A stretch of DNA of 64,000 nt from Ahaetulla prasina (GCF_028640845.1 NC_080540.1:281252524-281316523); one strand, 5' to 3'; positions 29,664 through 40,399 are shown, counted from the first letter of the stretch. The notes: generated by a model not told the origin, from the letters alone. Numbers and translations: made by a program.

Positions 29664-30659
29664 TCAGTGGGAGGCATGCGGTAACAGCAGGCAGTCCCGT
29701 AAGTACCTAGGCCCTAAGCCATGGAGCGCTTTGAAGGTAGTAACCAAAACCTTAAAGTGCACTCGAAAGGCCACAGGTAGCCAGTGCAGTCTGCGCAGGA
29801 GCGGTGTTACGTGGGAGCTATGCGTAGCTCCCTCTATCACCCGCGCAGCTGCATTCTGGACTAACTGAAGCCTCCGAGTGCACTTCAAGGGGAGCCCCAT
29901 GTAGAGAGCATTACAATAATCCAAGCGAGAGGTAACGAGCGCATGAGTGACTGTGCACAAGGCATCCCGATCAAGGAAGGGGCGCAACTGCCGAACCAGG
30001 CGAACCTGGTGGAAGGCCCTCCTGGAGACGGCCGTCAAATGATCTTCAAAAGACAGCCATTCATCCAGAAGGACACCTAAGTTGCGCACCCTATCCTTTG
30101 GGGCCAATAACTCGCCTCCAACAGTCAGCCGCGGCTGCAGCTGACTGAATCGGGGTGCCGGCATCGACAGCCACTCCGTCTTGGAGGGATTAAGCTTGAG
30201 CCTGTTTCTCCCCATCCAGACCCGTACGGCTTCCAAACACCAGGACAGCACTTCGACAACTTCACTGGGGTGGCCCGGGGTGGAAAAGTACAGCTGGGTG
30301 TCATCAGCGTACAGCTGGTATCTCACCCCAAAGCCACTGATGATCTCACCCAACGGCTTCATATAGATGTTGAATAGAAGGGGCGAGAGGATCGACCCCT
30401 GCAGCACCCCACAAGTGAGGCACCTCGCGGTCAACCTCTGCCCCCCTGTCAACACCGTCTGCGACTGGTCAGAGAGATAGGAGGAGAACCACCGATACAC
30501 GGTGCCTCCCACTCCCAATCCCCCCAACCGGCGCAGCAAGATACCATGGTCGATGGTATCAAAAGCCGCTGAGAGGTCTAATAGGACCAGGGCAGAGGAG
30601 TAACCCCTGTCCCTGGCCCTCCAGAGATCATCCACCAATGCGACCAAAGCTGTCTCCAT
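29664..30659 (-). pseudogene. CR1/L2 reverse transcriptase and C-terminal domain
   Basis: Open over 331 codons. In order: SSALVLLDLSAAFDTIDHGI (RT motif A with the catalytic DLSAAFD), TCGVLQGSILSPLLFNIY (motif B), YQLYADDTQLYF (catalytic YADD), LKLNPSKTEWL (motif D), then LGVLLDEWLSFEDHL, ALVTSRLDYCNALYMGL, LQLVQNAAARVIEGA and HWLPVAFRVHFKVLV. The frame stops after LLLPHASH where a shift moves the tail (DPYALTERDF in the wrong frame) to 29495. The polymerase copies LINE RNA at the nicked target. All RT catalytic residues are present. The start methionine shown is internal; the true frame continues upstream across one stop. Confidence 0.9.
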
Positions 30660-30671
30660 GCTGTATCCGGG

Positions 30672-31589
30672 TCAGAAGCCGGACTGGAATGGGTCTAGAT
30701 AGACGGCTTCATCCAGGTATTGGGGTAGCTGTCGCGCCACAGCACTCTCTACAACCTTCGCAACGAAGCGAAGGTTGGAGACTGGACGATAATTACCCAA
30801 AATAGCTGGGTCCAGGGAGGGCTTCTTGAGGAGGGGCCTCACCACCGCCTCTTTCAAGGCGGCAGGGAAAACCCCTTCCAACAAAGAAGCGTTGATAATC
30901 CCCTGGAGCCAGCCTCGTGTCACCTCCTGAGTGGCCAGTACCAGCCAGGAAGGACACGGGTCCAGTAAACATGTAGTGGCGTGAAGCCTCCCCAACAACC
31001 TGTCCACGTCCTCAGGAGCCACAGGGTCAAACTCATCCCAAACAGACTCAACAAGACGTGCCTCCTCTCCCTCGCTTGGATCATCCCAATTTCGGTCCAG
31101 ACCATCCCGGAGCTGAGCGATTTTATCGTATAGATAACCACTAAACTCCTCGGCACATCCCTGCAAAGGGTCATCCTGCACCTCCTGATGAAGGAGGGAA
31201 CGGGTCACCCGAAACAGGGCGGCCGGGCGGTTATCTGCCGACGCAATGAGGGTGGAGGCGTAGGAGCGCCTCGCCTCCCTCATTGCCACTAGGTAGGTCC
31301 TAGAATAGGACCTAACTAGTGTCCGATCAGCTTCGGAACGACTGGACCTCCAGGTGCTCTCTAGACGTCTTCTCCGGCGTTTCATCTCCCTCAGCCCCTC
31401 GGAGAACCAAGGGGCCGGACGAGATCTGCGCCGGGTCAGAGGCCGCAAAGGCACGACATGGTCCAAGGCCCCAGCCGCGGCCTGTTCCCAGGCCACAACT
31501 AGTTCCTCAGTCGTGCCGTGGGCCAGATCCTCAGGGAATGGCCCAAGCTCCGTCAGGAACCTCTCGGGGTCCATCAGGCTCTGTCTCAT
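30672..31589 (-). pseudogene. CR1/L2 LINE, linker and RT N-terminal part
   Basis: Open over 305 codons in the same frame as the RT segment downstream, separated by a TGA within ...DPFQSGF(stop)PGYS. The usual residue is arginine, so a CGA to TGA change, typical of methyl-CpG decay, explains it. The sequence includes RRRRRLESTWRSSRSEADR, DRLLGRLHATTCLLDPCPS, LLKKPSLDPAILGNYRPVSN and the FVAKVVESAVARQL helix, the normal order upstream of RT motif A in CR1/L2 proteins. The apurinic-type endonuclease is missing because of 5' truncation. Confidence 0.85.
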
Positions 31590-31689
31590 TTGGTGGGAGA
31601 TCTGTTGTTATCCACTTTACCATGAGTCAATCATATATCCTGATGTCCTTGAGATTTTTCAGTGCTGCCTCCTCAGCAGGCAGGTTGGA

Positions 31690-31860
31690 CCTATTCAAAT
31701 GGTCCACTCCCGGTGACAGATGGACTGAGGGTCCCTCAGGTGGCAGACATGACACCATTGTTATATGAGCTGCACTCGCTGCCAGTTTGCTTCCAGGTCC
31801 AATTCAAGGTGTTAGTCATCACCTTTAAAGTCCTTATGGGATGGGTTCAGGGTACCTGAA
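31690..31860 (+). pseudogene. diverged CR1/L2 C-terminal fragment
   Basis: The plus strand reads MTPLLYELHSLPVCFQVQFK then VLVITFKVL, matching HWLPVxFRVxFKVLVTTFK of the same LINE group with several changes. An older copy in opposite orientation to its neighbour. Confidence 0.65.
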
Positions 31861-32556
31861 GACTTATCCAAATGGGGCTAACCTGCCCCAATCATTTCAG
31901 GGAAAAGGACCTATTTTGGATCTCAGAAAATGATGCAGTAATTACTTTGAAGGCTAGTGCTGCCTTCAAAGCTAGTGTTCTCAAGCAATAGCATAAGAAC
32001 TGTTTGTAGCCAAAATTTAGACAGTCATTCATGTGTTCATTCATTTTTTCTTTAGGAGTTAAGGTGAGGTATATCGGATGACTGGTTGAATGAATCTAGA
32101 AATTCATTCATTTCTTTCTTTTTCTTTCTTTCTTTCTTTCGTTCTTTCTTTCTTTCATTCTTCAATCAGCTGAATTTTTTCCTTCATGAAATTAAGATGA
32201 GGTGTATTCCTCAACTTCCTACAAAAATTCTCCAAAGTAAGTTGGGCTGAGAGAAGTCATCTAATAAGCCTACATGGCTCTGGGCTAACAAGAACCTGGA
32301 TCTTCTTGGTTCGGTCCAGTTCAAAACCTGAACTGCCATTACATTTTAACTCAGTTGTCAAGAAATTTTATTATTTCACTTTTGCTAAAATTCAAGCTTT
32401 TGGAAATTTTGAACTACTATACCTGGTACATTTAGGTTTGTTGGTGGGGTCTTTTAATTATTGTGTCTAATATTTTGAAGAATTTTTACAATCCATATTG
32501 ATCCTATAGAAGAGAATGAGACATATAAATATATTGATAATAAATAATAAAATATA
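31861..32556. other. no recognisable gene; (TTTC)n at 32113-32156
   Basis: TTTCTTTCTTTCTTTC-type simple repeat with neighbouring TTCATTCATT words; otherwise unassigned AT-rich DNA. Confidence 0.5.
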
Positions 32557-33072
32557 CCAAATTTTTCAGAGTATAAGACATACCAGAGTATAAGACGCAC
32601 CTTAGTTTTTGGGGAGGAAAATAAGAAAAAAGCTGATTGGTGGGTGGATCAGCCTCCCTGAATACCCCCAATCAACTGTTCTCAGAGGTGAATTTTAGCA
32701 TCAGATTTGTTGATTGTGAGCTCTGCGCCTTGCTTTTTTTTCAGCCTTGGAAACCTCTGTTTCAGAGGCTTTTTTTTTCTGCCTGAGAAAGTCTCTGAAA
32801 CAGAGCTTCAGGGGATAAAAAGCTTTTTTTTCTGAAGCTCGGTTTCTGAGGCTTTTTTTTTCTGCCTGAGAAAGTCTCTGAAACAGAGCTTCAGGGGGGA
32901 AAAAGCTTTTTTTTCTGAAGCTCGGTTTCGGAGGCTTTTTTTCTGAAGCTTCTTTCTTTTTCAGATTCTGAAACCTCCATTTGAGAGGCTGGGCGGGGCT
33001 ACATTCAGCACTCAGATTTTTCACCCTCTTTTTGGGGGGAGAAAGGTGCGTCTTATACTCCGAAAAATACGG
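32557..33072. mobile_element. TIR element of the TACCGTATTTTTCGGAGTATAAG type with internal tandem repeat
   Basis: Left end CCAAATTTTTCAGAGTATAAG and right end CTTATACTCCGAAAAATACGG, with TA on both sides (32555-32556 and 33073-33074). A unit of roughly 95 bases (GCCTGAGAAAGTCTCTGAAA, CAGAGCTTCAGGGG, TTCTGAAGCTCGGTTTC) is present twice between about 32750 and 32940. Minus-strand frames over it (KKASETEVSKAEKK) are low-complexity by-products. Confidence 0.75.
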
Positions 33073-33074
33073 TA

Positions 33075-33914
33075 AATAAATAATAAAACTACCCAGAGTT
33101 GCCTTATCAGGGAGATAGATAGCATATAAATTTAACAAAAAAATAGAATAGAAAATAAATAATTTTTTAAAAGGACTAGGACATTTTGTGTTGGAGATTG
33201 TTATGAAGGTACCCCTAAAGATACAAAACGAAAGGCCCGGTTTTCTTTGTATGCTGAACATTAGACCAGTCAAGTCAATTTAAAATAGGCTGGGTTTTGC
33301 TTGTTTGAAATGGAATGCGTTTGTGGTTTAGCAAAATTCAAATTTGGCCAGTTTTATGACACAATGTTAGCTGTCTCTGATTTTACATGGATCTGCAGGA
33401 ACATCTGGGTGGTCATTTTAGCTCAAACAGCATGATCAAATATTTTTAGTGGTAAAAGTTTTTTTGTGGCCATGTAAACATTCTGGTTACTTTCACACAT
33501 CTGCTAAGAGAATACTGTACTCTCATTTGTCACAACCAGCCTAAGAATAACATATCATTTTTGGAGGATGGAGGAAGTGAATATTGGGTGGCTACTTACG
33601 AAGGGAATTCCTCTCTTTGAAATGCAGACCAATCTATGTCTCAACAACAAACTTTATTATGGTCAAATAACAAAAAAGAAGTGAAATCACAGACAAAGAA
33701 AAAAAGTTTGTTTTCAAAGTAAGGAGCCTTGATGTTGCCCATCAATCTTTCCTACTTAAGCAGACAAAAGATTGTGCAGACAAAAATATTATCTTGCCAT
33801 AGACTTTTGCTCTCTAGTTGAAGTCTTCTGTATTTTTATATACTTCTGTTTAGGCAAGCATTAAGCAAATCCTTGCTCTTTTTTATCGATGTAATTCTTC
33901 CCGTAGGGTGATGA
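33075..33914. other. no recognisable gene
   Basis: AT-rich; short frames only. CAACAAACTTTATTATGGTC at about 33647 resembles a reversed LINE polyadenylation region but cannot be assigned. Confidence 0.4.
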
Positions 33915-33922
33915 GTCAAAAG

Positions 33923-34197
33923 TAGAGGTGGGTTTCAGCAGGTTCTGACCAATTCTAGAGAACCGGTAACAGAAATTCAGAGTAGTTTGGAGAACCGGTA
34001 GTAAAAATTCTGATTGGCCCCGCCCCCATCTATTCTCTGCCTCCCAAGTCCCAGCTGATGAGGAGGAAATGGGGACTTTGCAGTAACCTTCCCCTGGAGT
34101 GGGGTGGGAATGGAGATTTTACATTATCCTTCCCCTGCCATGTCCACTAAGTCACACCCACAGGACCGGTAGTAAAAAAATTTGAAACCCACCACTG
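33923..34197. mobile_element. hAT-like element, perfect 8-bp duplication
   Basis: Left TAGAGGTGGGTTTCAGCAGG (first base changed from C), right GAAACCCACCACTG; GTCAAAAG on both sides (33915-33922, 34198-34205). Interior with AGAACCGGTAAC, TTGGAGAACCGGTAG and the GATTGGCCCCGCCCCC block. Confidence 0.9.
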
Positions 34198-34214
34198 GTC
34201 AAAAGCCACTATAT

Positions 34215-35091
34215 CAGGGGTGAAATCTAAAAATTTTCCCTACCGGTTCTGTGGTTGTGGCTTAATTGGTGGTCGTGGCTTGGTGGTCAGGTGACCAGGT
34301 GGGCATGGCCAATAACAATAAATAAAATAATAATAAACAAAGTACACAAAACAATAAGAGGTACCAAAAACCGACTTTCACACTTTACACACAACACAAC
34401 ACAACTGACTCACATACAATGTAAAAGCAGCTGCACTTCTCCCAAAATGGCCCCTGCAACAAGCAGGAATCTCACACAGCCACAGAAAGCTCAAAAAACC
34501 AACTTTCACAATTTACACAACACAACACAACACAACATAACTGACTCATGCACACACACAAAATGGCACGTACAGCTTTGTGAGATTTTGTGTGTTTGTG
34601 TAGTTAGAGTGAAACACTACAAAACACACCAAATCTCAGAAAGCTGCACAAATATTTTATTTTATTATTTTATTTATATTTTTAGATAAAAGCAGCTAAA
34701 TTTAAATCTTCCTTAACTGTAAATTGCTATGTCTTTAAAAAAAACTCCTTAAAAACCCTCAATTAACTATTTTTTTTAAAGCTTCCCCCCCCAGTTACTT
34801 ACCCAATTGAACGGACAAGGAAGGCAGATTGAGTTGCTCACCGATGAAATGGTTTGCAGGCAGGCAGATTCAGTTGCTAGCTGATGCAATTGATTGCAGC
34901 AGACGAAGCAAGGCCATAATAGCAAGTGAGGCTGAAAGAAGCAGGAAGCTGCCAAGTAGGCAAGTGGGGACTGGGCAATTGGGTGGGCATGGGAGGTGGG
35001 CAGGGATTTTTGCTACCGGTTCTCCGAACTACCCACTCCCATCGCTACTGGATCGCCGGATCCGGTCCGAACCGGGAGCATTTCACCCCTG
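34215..35091. mobile_element. hAT-like element, 877 bp, perfect 8-bp duplication
   Basis: CAGGGGTGAAATCT at the left and GCATTTCACCCCTG at the right form the terminal inverted repeat; CACTATAT is duplicated on both sides (34207-34214, 35092-35099). Interior: CCCTACCGGTTCTGTGG near the left, a central AT-rich and ACACAA-rich part with two copies of a CCAACTTTCACAATTTACAC-like block, and CTACCGGTTCTCCGAACTAC at the right. The 144-codon frame at 34255-34689 shows no transposase motif. It is the longest member seen here, and the element at 2121-2355 looks like an internally deleted relative. Confidence 0.88.
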
Positions 35092-35099
35092 CACTATAT

Positions 35100-35600
35100 G
35101 TGATAATGATTTTGATTTTGGAGCTCTGGGTAAAGTGATAAAGTTCTCATATACAGCTTTCCAATTCCAATTTACAAACCTAAACTTACTACTAATTTGT
35201 AATGTCAAACCCAGGCCCAACTGCACTTTGTTTCTTTGTAAAATAGAAAGCTTTTAAAATCTTTTTTATTGTCCTTTTTTATTGTCCCTGTGACTGCTGT
35301 AGTTATTGTGATAATAATCTGTTTTTTCATCCTCCATTACAATGAATCAGAATAACGTCAATTAAAATAATAAATAAATAAATAAATAACGTCACTGTTA
35401 ATAGTTGAAAAGAAAACAATCAGAAAAACTACTTTTGATTTTTTTCATTAACTGCCTTCTACTTTTAAAACAGAGCCTTTGAATCCCATCCTAACCATTT
35501 TACAATTGCCAGACTATTTCAGTGATAAAGGTTATTGTTCCGTCTCCTGTAACTCTCCTAATTTCACTGAATTACCATAGCTTCACACGTTGGATTGGCT
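35100..35600. other. no recognisable gene
   Basis: AT-rich, with a short AAAT run near 35368. Nothing else recognised. Confidence 0.4.
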
Positions 35601-35608
35601 GACTGATT

Positions 35609-35743
35609 CAGGGGTCCCCAACCTTGGCAACTTTAAGCTTGGTGGACTTCAACTCCCAAAATTCCCTAGCCAGCTTTGCTTGCTGGGATATTCTGGGAGT
35701 TGAAGTCCTCCAGGCTTAAAGTTACCAAGGTTGGAGACCCCTG
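35609..35743. mobile_element. fold-back hAT-like MITE, perfect 8-bp duplication
   Basis: CAGGGGTCCCCAACCTTGGC pairs with CCAAGGTTGGAGACCCCTG; the arms include GTGGACTTCAACTCCCAAAA. GACTGATT is duplicated on both sides (35601-35608 and 35744-35751). Confidence 0.92.
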
Positions 35744-35888
35744 GACTGATTGACTGTGGGCCGTCAATTCATTGTTGAGTCCTAACCTAGATGTTCTCCA
35801 TGATGATTTGTCCCTAACCTGATATTTCAGGTCTTCCAATGGTGCCTCCATTGCTACTGAAACTGAGTCCTTCCACCTTGCTGCTAGT

Positions 35889-36051
35889 CTTCTTCTTCTT
35901 CTTCTTCTTCTTCTTCTTCTTCTTCTTCTTCTTCTTCTTCTTCTTCTTCTTCTTCTTCTTCTTCTTCTTCTTCTTCTTCTTCTTCTTCTTCTTCTCCTCC
36001 TCCTCCTCCTCCTCCTCCTCCTCCTCCTCCTCCTCCTCCTCCTCCTCCTCT
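35889..36051 (+). repeat. (TTC)n followed by (TCC)n
   Basis: About 35 TTC units followed by about 19 TCC units, 163 bases of pure pyrimidine on the plus strand. The poly-arginine and poly-phenylalanine frames here are artefacts of the repeat. Confidence 0.97.
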
Positions 36052-36346
36052 TTCTTTCCACTTTCTCAGTATTGGAGCCTTCTCCAGAGAGCTGGGTCTT
36101 CTTATGATGTGTCCAAAGTAGGATCATTTTAATTTGGTCATTTTTGCCTCAAATGAAAATGCTCGATGGATTTATTTGACGATCTATTTGTTTGTCTGTC
36201 TATAGTATTCTCTGGAGTCTTCTACAACACCAAAGTACAAGTGTTAATACTCTTCTTATCCTGCTTCTTCAAAATCCAACTTTCACTTCCATTGAGTGTC
36301 AGAAGGAATACCATGGCTTGGCCCAATCCTGATGTTAGTAGCTATA

Positions 36347-36990
36347 CAAATAGTCTTCGACTTACAACTGTTCGAAAAAGACACTTATGACTTGGCTTCA
36401 TAGATCTGATAGTCAAACTCTACGACTGAACTTTGGATGCTTGGCAACACAGCCACATTTACAAGTGTTTGCAGCATCCCGAGCTCACACGTTCTTGTTT
36501 TACAACAGTTTTCCAAAATACTAGCATTTCTCGTTTTCAACAAAACTGCCCCCAAAACTTACAAATAATTGGTTCACTTAACAACTGTAGCATTCGCTTA
36601 ACAACCACAAATTAACATAATGACTGCAATGGTTAACTTAATGACTGCTGCAAAAAAAATCATAAAATCAATGTTTGCTACCAGTTACACACCCATCACA
36701 CATATAAACCAGGGGTGGTATTCACTTACCTTCGCTACTGGTTCACAAATGTGAGCGTGCACGTGCGCATGCTCGCTATGCTCACACGTGCCTCCTCCAA
36801 ACATGTGCAGAGCCTTCTGTACATGCGCGGAGGGTCAAAAATGGGATGTGACGACATCCGATCGGTTGGGCAGAACCTTCCGCAGCTGGCTTTCTCGATC
36901 ACTTGACCCAGATAGGACTGGCTGAATTTCACCACTGATACTAACATATTGGGCAGGCCCGATTAAAAGTTGTATGTCGAGGACTATCTA
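36347..36990. mobile_element. TIR element of the AGTCCTCGACTTAC type carrying a nested hAT-like insertion
   Basis: Left CAAATAGTCTTCGACTTACAA and right TTGTATGTCGAGGACTATCTA, with TA on both sides. Family words such as TCACTTAACAACTG and GGATGCTTGGCAAC lie in the left half. The right half is cut by the hAT-like element at 36710-36937. Confidence 0.78.
36710..36937. mobile_element. hAT-like element, CATGCGC subtype, nested
   Basis: CAGGGGTGGTATTCACTTAC at the left and GAATTTCACCACTG at the right; flanks ATATAAAC and ATACTAAC agree at 6 of 8. The interior CGCTACTGGTTCACAAATGTG with CATGCGCGGAGGGTC-type words defines a subtype also at 41636, 44198, 45415 and 60090. Confidence 0.85.
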
Positions 36991-37009
36991 TAATGATATG
37001 GTATTTACA

Positions 37010-37230
37010 CTTACATCCCTCCATTTTTCAACTTTTAAGAGCGATTGTAACATGTGTAACATGTTCACACTGGTGCAATAGGACTGGGTGTTTTGTTAAT
37101 ATGATTTATTGGGTTAGGGATTTTCTGTCTTCACTGTGAGTTGTATTGTGTTAGGAGAGGGGATGCACTGAGGGAGCTCAACCAATCTCATTGTACATAA
37201 GTTGTGTACTGACAATAAAGATTATAATAA
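37010..37230 (+). mobile_element. LINE 3' end-like sequence
   Basis: GGGAGCTCAACCAATCTCATT followed by GTACTGACAATAAAGATTATA gives the look of a CR1- or Rex-type LINE 3' UTR with an AATAAA signal and a short tail. No coding part remains, so the family is uncertain. Confidence 0.45.
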
Positions 37231-38059
37231 AAGACTGGGAGATGGCAATATCAATTCTACCAAATTGTATTTTAGCAGATAACAATTATTTTGCTTTTCC
37301 TCCCCCCACTTCTTAAAAAGAGTTGAGTTTTTCTACCCACTCAATAAACTCTTGTTTAGAAACTGCACATAACAACCTCTCTTGGCTAGAGGTAGAGTAG
37401 TAAAAACATGTTGTGGAGCGAAATCATCGGCTTGAGAAACGGAAGGCCTGGCTAAGAGTTTTGCACAATCATCCCTTATGCCATGCAGCCAGGTGGTGCA
37501 ACAGGCTTTCTTTGAAGGGCCGCCTGTTAGATCAGGTGTTTTGCAGCTGTTACCTCACAGTGATTCACGGCAGCAGTTAAAAAACTCTTCCCCACAAGGA
37601 ACACATCTAAAGCCACAGAGAGTTACATCTGCGCGAGAGATCTCTTCCTAAAATTTACCACAGTGGCAACAACCATCCTGTTTCATCTGGGTGGGTCTTG
37701 ACAGAGGGTTTTAAAAGAAAATATATATATATTGGGCCTTTACCAGCAGCCACTAATGAACACTGAAAAATGAGCCAATCTTCCTGAGGTTGTTCCAGAA
37801 TTGCCATTAAGCTATTTCCCACCCAGCTTGTGGAGATATTTTACCGTCAGTCATGAGAAAAGTTAATAAATTTAATTTAAACAATTAGCAGTTGCTGTTT
37901 TCAATTCATGTAAACTACATATTGAGATGCTAGCCAATTAAAATGTAAGTGACAAGTCGGATTGATTCAGAAGAAATGCTTTTAAAAGAGTGAATTGACA
38001 TTCACAACCAAAAATAAAAAATGTCACAGGGATTTCTTTTTCCTAAGCTCATAGAAGGA
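37231..38059. other. no recognisable gene
   Basis: Mixed composition with short frames only. No repeat ends recognised. Confidence 0.4.
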
Positions 38060-38079
38060 GTCACGTCTGCAGTATTGTT

Positions 38080-38175
38080 AAATTAAGATAAGGTAAGATA
38101 AGCTTTATAAGATAAGATAACTTTTATTGTCATTTTCCTGTATACACAATGGCACATATTAAAATGAAATGCTGA
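38080..38175. repeat. (GATAA)-rich repeat with LINE-like end
   Basis: AAGATAAGGTAAGATAAGC and AAGATAAGATAACTTTTATTG followed by TATACACAATGGCACATAT. This resembles the 3' end of a CR1-type LINE in reverse orientation with its short tandem tail; not assignable with certainty. Confidence 0.4.
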
Positions 38176-38248
38176 TGCCCACTCTCGCAAGAAAAAAAAC
38201 ACCGCTCATCAAATAATGTCACCATGAGGAAGAGGAGGAGGAGGATTT

Positions 38249-38343
38249 TTAAGTCATCCATATATAATAGATAGTTTATCTTGTTATATTGGCTTGAGAT
38301 TTGGTATCCCAGTTTTGTGTTTCGTAGGATTATTGTCAGTGGG
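38249..38343 (-). pseudogene. inverted copy of an R4 LINE segment
   Basis: On the minus strand it reads PLTIILRNTKLGYQISSQYN and INYLLYMDDLK, closely similar to the plus-strand R4 segment at about 39255-39360. The two DNA segments differ at roughly eight positions in about 95. A GGA-rich simple repeat (38340-38415) separates it from the plus-strand element. This looks like a 5' inversion or a second, older copy. Confidence 0.75.
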
Positions 38344-38415
38344 AGGAGGAGGAGGAGGAAGAAGAAGAAGAAGAAGAGAGGAGGAGGAGGAGGTGGAGGA
38401 GGATGGGGAGGGAGG
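38340..38415 (+). repeat. (GGA)n/(GAA)n simple repeat
   Basis: Purine-only tract of GGA and GAA units at the junction between the inverted and direct R4 segments. Confidence 0.9.
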
Positions 38416-38459
38416 GAGAACCAACCAAGACCTCTTCTACGGGTCACTTGATGAAAATC

Positions 38460-39797
38460 AAGTCCAAACTAACGTTCACCAATGTAGAAAAAAAACTTTG
38501 AAGTTTTGGAAAGAACTGTGGGAAAACCCAGTGGAACACAATAAAACTGCCTCCTGGAACAAAGATATTCAAAAACAAGCAACACAAAACAGAATGGAGA
38601 ATACTGTAATAACAACTGATATAGTGGCAAAACAAGTAAAGAAGGTCAAGAACTGGAGCGTACCTGGCCTGGATGAATTGCATGGATACTGGCTAAAACA
38701 CCTGACTATCAAAGCATGGCCACTCAATTTGACAAAATGCTTCAAAGTGCAACAAGCAAAGAATGGTTAACAGCTGGTCGAACATACCTGATAATGAAAG
38801 ATCCAGAAAAGAGCACAGAACCAAGCAACTACCACCCAATTACTTGTCTGGCAACAACGTTCAAACATTTTACAAGAATACTGGCAAATTCAATATTCAG
38901 TCATCTGATGGAAAACAGTTTGCATCTAGTAGAACAAAAAGGATATTATATAAAATCAAGAGGAACAAGAGATCAGCTGCTCATTGACGAAATGGTACTA
39001 AAAATCCAAAACGAAGAAAAATAATTAAAATATGGTGTGGATCGATTATAAAAAGGCATTTGACTCACTACCCCACAGCTGGATTAATCCTTGTCTGGAA
39101 AACTTTGGAATCAGCAAAAATATTTGTACATTTTTGAAAACAAATATGCAAAAATGGAAGCCAGTTCTAACAGCAAATGGGGAGAACATTGGTGAGTCAA
39201 CATCAGACGAGGAATCTTCTGGGGGACTCACTTTTGCCACTACTGTTCAACATCGCATTAATCCCACTGACAATAATCCTACGAAACACAAAACTGGGAT
39301 ATCAAATCTCAAGCCACTATGACAAGATAAACCATCTACTATACATGGATGACTTAAAAATGTATGCAAACAGCCCCACTGAACTTAAATCAATACTCAA
39401 CACAGTTCAATAGTTCAGCAGCGACATCAAAATGAACTTTGGACTTAAAAAATGTGCTATATTATCCATGCAGCGAGGAAAAATGGAAAAAATAGAAGGA
39501 ATAGAACTGGGAAATGGAAGCATAGTAAAAGCATTAGCAAAGGATGATGGTTACAAATACCTAGGGATATTGGAAGTAGATAACATCTTGAATGGAAAAG
39601 TCAAAGAGTCAACACAAAAGGAATACATCAGGAGGCTCCGCAAAATATTAAAAACAAAGCTGAATGCTGCAAATATAATTAAAGCCATTAATACATGGGC
39701 AGTTCCAGTGATACACTATTCAGCTGGAATCATCAACTGGACTTTGGCTGAGCTGGAAAACTTGGACCGGAAAACACCTAAACTATTGAATATATAA
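38460..39797 (+). pseudogene. R4-type reverse transcriptase, several frames
   Basis: Segments in order: KNWSVPGLDELHGYWLKHL (38640-38700), the RTYLIMKDPEKSTEPSNYHP and ITCLATTFKH block (38780-38870), EQKGYYIKSRGTRDQLLIDE (38930-38990), VWIDYKKAFDSLPHSWI (39035-39085, catalytic D), SLLPLLFNIALIPLTIIL (about 39225-39275), INHLLYMDDLKMYAN (39330-39375, catalytic MDD), FGLKKCAILSMQRGKME and GYKYLGILE. Motifs A and C keep their aspartates. Frame changes lie near 38720, 39020, 39190 and a stop near 39412. Fusion of WIDYKKAFDSxPHSWI with YMDDLKxY is characteristic of the R4/Dong and R2 groups. Confidence 0.8.
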
Positions 39798-40179
39798 CAT
39801 GCTTTACACCATGAAGTGACAGTGACAAATTGTACCTGCCAAGAAGACTAGGGGGCAGAGGACAATTGCAAATCCATTAAACTTTAGAAGAAGAAAAATG
39901 ACGTTTGAATGACTATGAGAATCGAAGTACAGAAAAATTGCTACAGGCTGTGAAAATGGAGAACGTTATAAAAACAACAGAAACAAAGGCAGAATATAAG
40001 GGGAAACAGCTAAATATTTTCCCGTTGTGAACCAGCAGTAAAGATAAGTAGAACCCATCCCTGGCCTACAGCTATAGGTAGGAAGACAGGGGTGTCTTGG
40101 GAGTGGAACTATCAGTGCCAAGTCCCTTTTCTGCCCCCATGAAAATCATCCTCCACCCCATCCCACCCACTCCGGTTAA

Positions 40180-40395
40180 ATGCGCATAGAGTGATAGGGT
40201 TTGTTTTAGATCCAAGTGGTGGTGAGGATGCCGTCGATCCCCCCCCCACCTGGAACCGCCTGAAAATGCAATGCACGGGGACCGAAAACCTCCGAAGGGT
40301 GGGGGCTGGTGGGTGGATGGGGCTACATTCGGTGTATAAGATGCACCCTGTTTTTGGGTGGGGAGAGGTACATCTTATACTCTGAAAAATACAGT
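40180..40395. mobile_element. fragment of the TACCGTATTTTTCGGAGTATAAG TIR element
   Basis: TCGGTGTATAAGATGCACCCTG, TTTTTGGGTGGGGAGAGGTA and ATCTTATACTCTGAAAAATAC are the right end; the left end is missing or lies before 40180. It interrupts the R4 LINE. Confidence 0.65.
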
Positions 40396-40399
40396 ACCT

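Larger units (their letters stand above)
29396..31600 (-). mobile_element. CR1/L2-clade LINE, 2.2-kb 5'-truncated copy
   Basis: The copy contains the end of the endonuclease-RT linker, the full reverse transcriptase, the C-terminal domain and the 3' UTR (plus-strand start at 29396 with a short eroded tail). It has only two coding lesions that I can see: an in-frame TGA at 30672-30674 and a frame change near 29664-29677. The shared C-terminus and 3' end show it belongs to the same family as the fragments at 12.8, 18.8, 24.1 and 26.1 kb. The 5' boundary near 31600 lies just before GGTGGGAGATCTG on the plus strand. Confidence 0.9.

Noticed and set aside
34055..34075. CTGATGAGGAGGAAATG as another hammerhead core
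   Set aside because: It lies inside a hAT-like element, stem II would be too short and no stem I or III can be drawn.
35666..36132. Long poly-arginine and poly-phenylalanine/serine frames
   Set aside because: They are produced by the (TTC)n(TCC)n tract and have no other content.
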